A stretch of DNA of 7,608 bases from Solirubrobacterales bacterium. Its GTDB lineage: Bacteria > Actinomycetota > Thermoleophilia > Solirubrobacterales > Solirubrobacteraceae. The notes beneath the pieces are model-generated. The model saw only the letters and a list, made by a program, of their open reading frames with translations. It did no database searches and was not told the DNA's origin. Where the stretch lies: the NCBI GenBank assembly GCA_025963955.1, contig JAOPZU010000217.1, positions 1 to 7,608 of the forward strand. The letters run 5' to 3'. How positions within the stretch are numbered: the first letter of the stretch is position 1; every line of letters begins with the position of its first letter. Below, piece by piece: positions 1 through 4,963 of the stretch. The translations under genes and the position numbers were made by a program.

Positions 1-1189
1 GATCCTGGCGTCAGGCGCTTTCGACCCGCCGCCACCCTTCGACCCGGGTCCTCTGCCGCTGCCGACCATCAGCCTCGGATGCCCGGCCACCGCGATCGCC
101 GGCGATGCGGTCCGGATCACCGGGAGCACGAGTACTCCGCTCCCGGTACAGATCACCGTGACCGCACCCGACGGCACGCAGACCAGCCGGCAGGTCCGCG
201 ACGTCTCTCAGGCAGGCGACCCGTCGTTCGCCACGACCGTCGAGGTCATCCAGACCGGCACCTGGACGGTCCAGGCCACCGCCCCGGTGCAGCAGCCCGC
301 GACCTGCTCCATCGCCGTGACACAGACGCCGACCGCGCTCACCGCCGCATGCGGCCCGGACCCGGTGCCCCCGGGCGGCGCCGCGGCGGTCAGCGGCGTC
401 CTGACCCCGGCCGGAGAACCGCGGTCGATCGTCCTGCGCTACGTGCCGACCGGCGCCGGACAGACGACTGTCGTGCGGACCGTCACCACCGACGCCCTCG
501 GGCGGTGGTCGGACTCCGGCTTCCTCCCCGTCGCGCAGCAATACGACGTCACGGCCTCCTTCGCGGGGACGACCCCACTGGCCGCCTCCTCGAGCGCGCC
601 GTGCCGGATCGCGCTGCCTGCGGTCACGCTGGCCTGTCCGGCCTCCGCGATCGCGGGCGCCCGCGTGAGCGTGACCGGCACCACCAACGTCACGGCCACG
701 CCCGTGCACCTCATCATCACCGCCCCGGACGGGACCCCGACCGAGCACGACGTCTCCGCGCGCGGCGGCACGTACGCCGACGACTTCCCGGTCGCCGTCG
801 CCGGGACGTGGAGGGTGGGCGCGGCCGCCGGCGGGGCCGAGGCCCCGCCGTGCTTGATCACGGTCACGGCGCCCCCGCCACCGCCTTCGACGACGCCGAC
901 GTCGCTGACCATCACGTGCCCGCAGGGCATGGTGCAGACCGGCCAGGCGGTCACGACCTCGGGCCGCCTGACCCCCGCGGCCGCCGGCCAGACGATCACC
1001 GTGCGCTACGTGCCGACCGTCGGCCAGTCGGCGACCGTCGTACGCGCGACCACGACCGACGCCGGCGGCAACTACGCCGACAGCGGCTTCGTCACCCAGG
1101 CGGCCCAGTACGACGTGACCGCGTCCTTTGCGGGGAACGGCACGCTGGCGCCGTCGGCGAGCCCGACGTGCCGCTTCACGCGCTCCTGA
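1..1189 (+). CDS. Partial gene (5' end outside window): Ig-like repeat protein, probably exported
   Basis: The frame is open from base 2 to the TGA at 1187-1189, giving 395 visible residues. No start codon is chosen because the Ig-like repeats begin near the left edge and the gene clearly continues upstream. Four modules can be seen, in the order A1 (Cys27-Cys102), B1 (Cys117-Cys201), A2 (Cys212-Cys284), B2 (Cys306-Cys390). A modules share CPA(T/S)AIAG near the start, a central TAPDGT and a late GTW. B modules share RYVPT, TTDA-G, DSGF and QYDVTASFAG. The chain is rich in Thr, Val, Ala and Pro, and PPPPPSTTP links A2 to B2. These are features of beta-sandwich (bacterial Ig-like) surface or secreted proteins. 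Regular Cys pairs that could form one disulfide per module support an extracytoplasmic location. The signal peptide, anchor and partner are not visible, so the specific function is unknown. It converges on the BI-1 family gene. Confidence 0.75.
   Translation, partial: ILASGAFDPPPPFDPGPLPLPTISLGCPATAIAGDAVRITGSTSTPLPVQITVTAPDGTQTSRQVRDVSQAGDPSFATTVEVIQTGTWTVQATAPVQQPATCSIAVTQTPTALTAACGPDPVPPGGAAAVSGVLTPAGEPRSIVLRYVPTGAGQTTVVRTVTTDALGRWSDSGFLPVAQQYDVTASFAGTTPLAASSSAPCRIALPAVTLACPASAIAGARVSVTGTTNVTATPVHLIITAPDGTPTEHDVSARGGTYADDFPVAVAGTWRVGAAAGGAEAPPCLITVTAPPPPPSTTPTSLTITCPQGMVQTGQAVTTSGRLTPAAAGQTITVRYVPTVGQSATVVRATTTDAGGNYADSGFVTQAAQYDVTASFAGNGTLAPSASPTCRFTRS
80..307 (+). repeat. Ig-like module A1 of the partial protein
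   Basis: First type-A module, from its first cysteine codon to its last. It is related to A2 (635-853) by CPATAIAG at the start, TAPDGT in the middle and GTW near the end. The Cys-to-Cys spacing is 75 residues here and 72 in A2, so a small indel separates the two copies. Confidence 0.65.
350..604 (+). repeat. Ig-like module B1 of the partial protein
   Basis: First type-B module, cysteine codon to cysteine codon, 85 residues. It aligns without gaps to B2 (917-1171). Shared blocks are LTPA, RYVPT, VVR-TTDA-G, DSGF and the identical QYDVTASFAG (its first residue, Q, is residue 180 of the visible chain). Confidence 0.7.
635..853 (+). repeat. Ig-like module A2 of the partial protein
   Basis: Second type-A module, beginning CPASAIAG and carrying TAPDGT and GTW like A1. 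It is followed by the proline-rich linker PPPPPSTTP. Confidence 0.65.
917..1171 (+). repeat. Ig-like module B2 of the partial protein
   Basis: Second type-B module, the same 85-residue length as B1 and ungapped against it. It ends five residues before the C-terminus, so the protein ends on this module with no sorting signal or membrane anchor at its C-terminal end. Confidence 0.7.
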
Positions 1190-1192
1190 CCG

Positions 1193-1213
1193 GGCCGGCC
1201 CTTAGCGCCGGCC
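1193..1213. terminator. GC hairpin between convergent genes
   Basis: GGCCGGC (1193-1199) pairs with GCCGGCC (1207-1213) around a 7-base loop that contains the TAA stop of the BI-1 gene. It lies directly after the stop of the Ig-like gene, so it could end transcription from both sides. Neither strand has a T-run after the stem, so this is a GC-stem terminator candidate only. Confidence 0.4.
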
Positions 1214-1867
1214 GCCGCCGCCGAAGAGCAGCAGCATGAACTGGAAGACGTTCAGGACGTCGAGGAAGATCGACGCGGCGATGAGCGTCGCCTGCTCCAT
1301 GCCGGCGCGCTGCAGGCGGTTGAAGTCGAAGATCGTGTACGCGCCGAAGACGACGAGGCCGAGCACGGCGTAGATCACGTTGCCGCCGGGGATCGACACG
1401 AACAGCGTGACGATGCCGAACAGCAGCAGGCCGATGAGCGCGAAGAAGAGCCCGCGCGCCATGCCGCTGAGGTCGCGGCGGGTGGCGTAGCCGTACGCAC
1501 CGAGGATGCCGACGAAGCCGGCCGTGGCGCCCGCGGACTGGTACACGACGCCCGGGTCCGAGTCGACGTAGTACTGCAGGATCGGGCCGAGGCCGACGCC
1601 GAGCAGCAGGCCCACCGCGAACAGCAGGCCGATGCCGAGCTGCTGGCTGCGCGCGTTCGCCGCGTTCAGCCCCATCAGGCAGCCGAAGGCGACGATGAAG
1701 GCGAGGAAGCCGGCGCCCCGCGAGGCGTCCTTCCCCACGTAGGCGCCGAGCGCGCAGAACAGGCAGGTGAAGGCGACGAGGCCCATGACCTGCCCGAAAA
1801 CTGCGCGGGAATCGGTGCGGGCCGGCGCCGCGATGCGGCCGGCCGTCAGGTCGCTGAAGGAGGGCAT
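1202..1867 (-). CDS. Bax inhibitor-1/YccA family membrane protein
   Basis: The 221-residue protein has the length and seven hydrophobic segments of the bacterial BI-1 (UPF0005) family: roughly residues 24-43, 52-71, 78-97, 111-128, 138-158, 164-181 and 195-215. Family signatures are YGYATRRDLSGM after the fourth helix, YTIFDFNRLQ at the end of the sixth, and SIFLDVLNVFQFMLLLFG in the last helix. Asp181 and Asp203 sit where the family keeps the di-aspartyl pair that senses pH in the Bacillus subtilis homologue YetJ. Members are inner-membrane proteins linked to calcium/proton leak or to membrane-protein quality control; which role applies here cannot be read from sequence. The ATG at 1867 is chosen because the soluble N-terminus starts there and a -10-like hexamer lies at leaderless distance; no Shine-Dalgarno is evident. 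It is divergent from the HTH/HNH gene, with an SOS-box-like palindrome between the two. Confidence 0.93.
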   Translation of the reverse strand: MPSFSDLTAGRIAAPARTDSRAVFGQVMGLVAFTCLFCALGAYVGKDASRGAGFLAFIVAFGCLMGLNAANARSQQLGIGLLFAVGLLLGVGLGPILQYYVDSDPGVVYQSAGATAGFVGILGAYGYATRRDLSGMARGLFFALIGLLLFGIVTLFVSIPGGNVIYAVLGLVVFGAYTIFDFNRLQRAGMEQATLIAASIFLDVLNVFQFMLLLFGGGGRR

Positions 1868-1873
1868 CGCTCA

Positions 1874-1879
1874 ATGGTA
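1874..1879 (-). promoter_or_regulatory. -10-like element of the BI-1 gene, leaderless arrangement
   Basis: Read on the minus strand this is TACCAT, matching the TAnnnT -10 pattern of actinobacterial housekeeping promoters. Six bases separate it from the ATG at 1867, so transcription would begin at or very near the start codon A. No good -35 is visible, which is common in these genomes. The absence of a Shine-Dalgarno fits a leaderless mRNA. Confidence 0.4.
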
Positions 1880-1907
1880 TCCGGGTGATCGCCGTCCGAC
1901 GCGCATG

Positions 1908-1921
1908 CGAACGTACGTTCG
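1908..1921. promoter_or_regulatory. SOS-box-like palindrome (putative LexA operator)
   Basis: CGAACGTACGTTCG is a perfect 14-bp inverted repeat and fits every position of the Gram-positive/actinobacterial LexA consensus CGAACRNRYGTTCG. It lies 41-54 bases upstream of the BI-1 start and overlaps the preferred GTG start (1921) of the HTH/HNH gene. It also contains a plus-strand -10-like TACGTT (1914-1919). Known LexA repressors bind such boxes and release them after DNA damage. Regulation of either gene here is inferred from position and consensus only. Confidence 0.6.
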
Positions 1922-2823
1922 TGGCGACACGGAAGAACCGGGAGCGAGAGGCGGCGCGGGGGTTGCGGGCGGAGGGCTTGTCCTTGCGCTCCATCGCCGA
2001 CCTGCTGGGGGTCTCCCAGTCGTCGGTGTCGCTCTGGGTCAGGGACATCGCGCGGCAGGCACCGCCGACCGCGGCCGTGCCGGATTCACGGTCGCCGGAC
2101 GCCGCCCCGAGCCCGGTCGCGGACAGCTCGACGAAGCGCTGCCCTCGCTGCGAGCGGACGCAGGCCGTGGAGCACTTCAATCGCTCAGGCGCCGGCCGGT
2201 GCGCCTGGTGCCGCTCCTGCTACCGCGACTACCACCGCGGACGTCGCCCCGAACGCCAGGCCGTCAGGGCGCGTCAACTGGCCCGCGGGCGGGCGCACGT
2301 GTCCGAGGTCCTGGCCGGCGCTGCCTGCGCAGACTGCGGCACGCGGGACACGGTCGTCATGGAGTTCGACCACCTCGACGGCAAGGTGGAGTCCGTGGCT
2401 CGGCTGCTGGGCGGGGGCGCCAACCCCGCCCGCCTCGACGCGGAGATCGCGCGCTGCGAGATCGTCTGCGTGAACTGCCACCGCCGACGGACCGCCACCC
2501 GCGGTGGCCACCGGCGCGGCGCGGAGCGCTGGTGGGAGACGACGCCGCCGGCCGGTCGCGCGCGTGCGCGTAACGTCGCCATCGCCTACTCGAGGCTCGA
2601 GACGTCGGGCTGCACTGATTGCGGGACGCACGCGCTGTGCGTCCTCGAGTTCGACCACGTCGGCGGGAAGACCGCGAACGTGAGCACGCTCGCGTGGGAA
2701 GGCTGCTCCGAAGCCCGTCTGCACGAGGAGATGGCGCTCTGCGCGGTGCGCTGCGCCAACTGCCACCGACGCCGGACCGCCGTTGCCGGCGGCCACTACC
2801 GCGCGACGGGACGTCCGTCATGA
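1921..2823 (+). CDS. HTH, zinc ribbon and tandem double-HNH protein
   Basis: The product has 300 residues from the GTG at 1921. An upstream in-frame GTG at 1885 would add 12 residues that look unrelated to the fold, and neither start has a clear Shine-Dalgarno. Residues 18-43 form a helix-turn-helix (GLSLRSIADLLGVSQSSVSLWV), of the kind seen in resolvase- or transposase-like DNA binders. A Pro/Ala/Ser linker follows. A zinc ribbon then has Cys74-Cys77 and Cys97-Cys100 as likely ligands. Two HNH-like modules come next: Cys136/Cys139, FDH with His151, Cys183/Cys186-His187; and Cys231/Cys234, FDH with His246, Cys278/Cys281-His282. Both keep the DH pair and the NCHRRRT end, so either could be catalytic. 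Members of the HNH fold cut or nick DNA; the substrate here is unknown. A site-specific nuclease, a homing-type element or a metal-binding regulator are all possible. An SOS-box-like palindrome overlaps the start, and tRNA-Lys begins 7 bases after the TGA. Confidence 0.8.
   Translation: MATRKNREREAARGLRAEGLSLRSIADLLGVSQSSVSLWVRDIARQAPPTAAVPDSRSPDAAPSPVADSSTKRCPRCERTQAVEHFNRSGAGRCAWCRSCYRDYHRGRRPERQAVRARQLARGRAHVSEVLAGAACADCGTRDTVVMEFDHLDGKVESVARLLGGGANPARLDAEIARCEIVCVNCHRRRTATRGGHRRGAERWWETTPPAGRARARNVAIAYSRLETSGCTDCGTHALCVLEFDHVGGKTANVSTLAWEGCSEARLHEEMALCAVRCANCHRRRTAVAGGHYRATGRPS
2326..2511 (+). repeat. HNH module 1 of tandem duplication
   Basis: This 62-codon unit runs from the first zinc-ligand cysteine to the GGH after the NCHRRRT motif. 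It matches the second unit 285 bases downstream without any insertion or deletion. Identical landmarks are C-x-DCGT, EFDH, GK, C-x-x-x-C-x-NCHRRRTA and GGH. Confidence 0.8.
2611..2796 (+). repeat. HNH module 2 of tandem duplication
   Basis: Second 62-codon unit, in the same frame and register as module 1, with the FDH and NCHRRRT residues all kept. A 33-codon basic spacer (rich in Arg, with WWE) separates the two modules. Confidence 0.8.
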
Positions 2824-2830
2824 TGTCCGG

Positions 2831-2903
2831 GCCCTCGTAGCTCAGTTGGTAGAGCAGCGGACTTTTAATCCGCGGCGCGCCGGTTCGAGCCCGGCCGGGG
2901 GCA
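2831..2903 (+). tRNA. tRNA-Lys (anticodon UUU)
   Basis: A complete 73-base cloverleaf can be folded by hand. The acceptor stem is GCCCTCG (2831-2837) with CGGGGGC (2896-2902), including one G-U pair. The D stem is GCTC/GAGC. The anticodon stem GCGGA/TCCGC closes the loop CTTTTAA, with anticodon TTT at 2864-2866. The variable loop has 5 bases, and the T stem GCCGG/CCGGC closes the loop TTCGAGC. The discriminator is A2903. CCA is not encoded and must be added by a nucleotidyltransferase. It begins 7 bases after the stop of the HTH/HNH gene, and its last base touches the stop codon of the opposing helicase. I found no convincing own promoter, so it may be read from within or through the upstream gene. 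Confidence 0.96.
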
Positions 2904-4568
2904 TCACCGCCGCGTCGTCAAGCGGTCCAGCAGCAGCTCGATCGACTGTTCGAGCTGCGCGAGCGTCGCTTCCTCGACCCGCTTGACGCCCGTCTGGCGG
3001 TTGAGCCAGACGTTGATCTCGGCGGGGGTGAGGCCGTCGCGGCGACGCAGGTCGCCGACCAGGCGGTGGCGCTTCTCGCGCAGGAGGGCGCGGCGCTCGT
3101 AGGCCGGCATGCCGGGCACGTCCTCGTCGTCCTCCGGCTGCTCGTCGGAAGAGGACGCGGACCCCGCCGAGGCCCCAATCGCCGACGGGAAGCTCGGCAC
3201 GATGCGCTTCGCCGCGGGCGGGGCGGGCGGGCCCCCGGCCTCCCCCGGCGGCGGTCCGAACAGCGTCATCTGCGGCACGACGTCGGCGCTCAGCGGGACG
3301 AACGCCTCGGGCTCCTCGTCCGGGTCCTTCGCCTTGCGCTCGCGCTCCACCGGGTCGTCAAGGACGCCCTCGTCGAGGCCGCGGCGCAGGACGTGCCGCA
3401 GCTCGCTCTCGACGTTCTCCGCGTGCTCCATCAGGATCGGGTCGGCCGGGAGGTAGACCCACGACAGGTCCTGGCCGCGGCCGGGAATGGTGCGGACGAA
3501 GCGCCCGACGATCTGTCGGAAGATGAGCGGCGTCTTGGCCGCCGTCGAGTACACCCCGACGCGCAGGCGCGGGATGTCCACCCCCTCGGAGACCATGTTC
3601 ACCGCGACGAGCCATTCGTCGCGCGAGTCCGTGAACCGCGCGAGCTTCTGGGCCGCCCGCGCCTCCGTGTGGAGGACGACCACCGGCGCCTTGCCCGTCA
3701 CCTCGCGCAGGAGCTTCGCGACCGCCTTGGCGTGGTGGCCGTCGGCCGCGATGACAAGGCCACCCGCGTCCTTATGGCCGCTTGCGCGCACCTCCGTCAG
3801 GCGCTCGTGCGCCTCGCGCAGGATCCGCGGCAGGCCGTCGGGCAGCTCCGTGGAGATCGCGGTCCGGTAGCGGCGGCCCGCCTCCCGCGCGGTCAGCACG
3901 GTGTCGAAGGAGGACTCGATGACGTCGTCCCCCGACTGCCAGGAGAGCGTCCCGTCGTAGGTGATGAACGCGACCGGCCGGCAGACCCCGTCGCGCACCG
4001 CGTCCGCGTAGGTGTAGGAGATGTCCGGCACGACGACGCCGTCGCGGTCGTAGCGCATGCCCGGGATCGGCGTGGCGTCCGAGCGGAACGGCGTCCCGGA
4101 CAGCAGCAGCAGCTTGTCCGTGCGCCGGAACGCGGCGCTGAAGCCGTCACCCCAGGCGAGGTCCTCGCCGAGGTGGTGGGCCTCGTCCGCGATGACGAGG
4201 GTCCCGGGGCTGACGAGCGACTCCCACCGCTTCCCGGACGCGGCGACGCGGGCGTACGTGACGGCGATGCCGTCGAAGTCCTTCGGCGGGCGCGGGGACT
4301 CGGCGTCCGGCACGAGGTGCAGCCCGAGCCGGCCCGCGTTCTGGGCCCACTGCCGCGTGAGCGGGGCGGTCGGGCAGACGAGCACCACGCGGTCGGCGCG
4401 GCCGTCCTTCAGCATCCGCTTGGCCTGCTCGAGCGCTGGGCGCGTCTTGCCCGCCCCGGGCGCCGCCGAGATCAGGAACGACCCGCCGCGCCAGTGCTCG
4501 AGCGCGGCGAGCGCGCGCACCTGCCAGGGGCGTAGCGGCGGGGTCCGGGGGCGCGCGGGCGGCGTCAC
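2904..4568 (-). CDS. DEAD/DEAH-box superfamily 2 helicase
   Basis: The 554-residue protein is a nucleic-acid-dependent ATPase of the ResIII/DEAH type. An early RPWQ (13-16) serves as the Q-like motif, and Walker A is APGAGKT (36-42). Motif Ia is around CPTAPL (65-70), Walker B is DEAH (128-131) and motif III is SGTPFRSD (157-164). In the second RecA-like domain, motif V is around VNMVSEGVDIP (323-333) and motif VI is QIVGRFVR (352-359). The core is therefore complete. A long tail follows: a charged helix, a Pro/Gly/acidic linker (about 405-487) containing QMTLF at 433-437, and a helical C-terminal domain (488-550). The GTG start overlaps the stop of the ridA-like gene as GTGA, so it is probably translated by coupling and is the last gene of the purN-purH operon. 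No nuclease domain is seen, and the substrate (DNA or RNA) is not evident. It converges on tRNA-Lys with no spacer. Confidence 0.92.
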   Translation of the reverse strand: MTPPARPRTPPLRPWQVRALAALEHWRGGSFLISAAPGAGKTRPALEQAKRMLKDGRADRVVLVCPTAPLTRQWAQNAGRLGLHLVPDAESPRPPKDFDGIAVTYARVAASGKRWESLVSPGTLVIADEAHHLGEDLAWGDGFSAAFRRTDKLLLLSGTPFRSDATPIPGMRYDRDGVVVPDISYTYADAVRDGVCRPVAFITYDGTLSWQSGDDVIESSFDTVLTAREAGRRYRTAISTELPDGLPRILREAHERLTEVRASGHKDAGGLVIAADGHHAKAVAKLLREVTGKAPVVVLHTEARAAQKLARFTDSRDEWLVAVNMVSEGVDIPRLRVGVYSTAAKTPLIFRQIVGRFVRTIPGRGQDLSWVYLPADPILMEHAENVESELRHVLRRGLDEGVLDDPVERERKAKDPDEEPEAFVPLSADVVPQMTLFGPPPGEAGGPPAPPAAKRIVPSFPSAIGASAGSASSSDEQPEDDEDVPGMPAYERRALLREKRHRLVGDLRRRDGLTPAEINVWLNRQTGVKRVEEATLAQLEQSIELLLDRLTTRR

Positions 4569-4963
4569 GCCTCACCCGCGACGTAGGCGTCCGCCTCGAT
4601 CTCCACGAGCAGCCGCGGGTCGATGAGCCGAGCGACCTCGACCATCGTCGACACCGGCCGCACGTCAGCGAAGCGGGCGCCGTGGGCCCGCCCGGCCTCC
4701 TCCCAGCGCTCGATGTCGGTGACGAAGATCCGAGTCCGCACCACGTCGGCGAGGCTCGCGCCGACCTGGGCCAGCGCGCGCTCGATCGCGTCGAGTGCCG
4801 CCGCGGTCTGCGCCGCGATGTCGGCACCGCCAAGCACCGCGCCGTCGTCGGTCGCCGCCGTGCAGCCGGCGACCCAGACGTGGGCACCCGCGCGCACGAC
4901 CCGGCTGTAGCCGATCCGGGCCTCCCAGGGCCCGCCGGACCCGTGGCGTTCCACCGCCGGCAC
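4565..4963 (-). CDS. RidA (YjgF/YER057c/UK114) family protein
   Basis: The 132-residue product has the usual length and pattern of the family: GYSRVVRAGAHVWVAGCTA, AQTAAALDAIERALAQVGAS, VVRTRIFVTDI, then VEVARL and VEIEADA near the end. Characterised RidA proteins are trimeric cytosolic deaminases that hydrolyse reactive enamines/imines such as 2-aminoacrylate, formed by PLP enzymes. The arginine needed for this in Escherichia coli RidA (Arg105, in EVARL) is kept as Arg112, so activity is plausible, though several Rid subfamilies lack an assigned substrate. The GTG at 4963 is chosen because it overlaps the purH stop by one base (TAGTG). A second GTG at 4954 would give 129 residues and also fits the family. 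Its stop overlaps the helicase start. The open frame extends upstream to 5671, but that part is antisense-frame shadow of purH. Confidence 0.92.
   Translation of the reverse strand: MPAVERHGSGGPWEARIGYSRVVRAGAHVWVAGCTAATDDGAVLGGADIAAQTAAALDAIERALAQVGASLADVVRTRIFVTDIERWEEAGRAHGARFADVRPVSTMVEVARLIDPRLLVEIEADAYVAGEA

Noticed and set aside
79..1239. Long plus-strand frame overlapping the Ig-like gene, and minus-strand frames over the same region
   Set aside because: The translations are Arg/Gly/Pro-rich low-complexity products typical of shadow frames in high-GC DNA, while the frame ending at 1189 shows clear repeated domains.
1921..2903. Genomic island or integrated element at the tRNA
   Set aside because: There is no integrase, no direct repeat of the tRNA 3' end and no change in base composition. 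The HNH gene lies on the 5' side of the tRNA, not the usual 3' attachment side.
2783..2986. Small plus-strand frame containing LVAQLVEQRTFNP
   Set aside because: This is the well-known false translation of a tRNA gene. The frame runs through the tRNA-Lys cloverleaf and into the helicase antisense.
3066..4535. 489-codon plus-strand frame opposite the helicase
   Set aside because: Its Arg/Ala/Val/Leu-rich composition shows no motif, and it is a mirror of the helicase gene, whose catalytic motifs are all intact.
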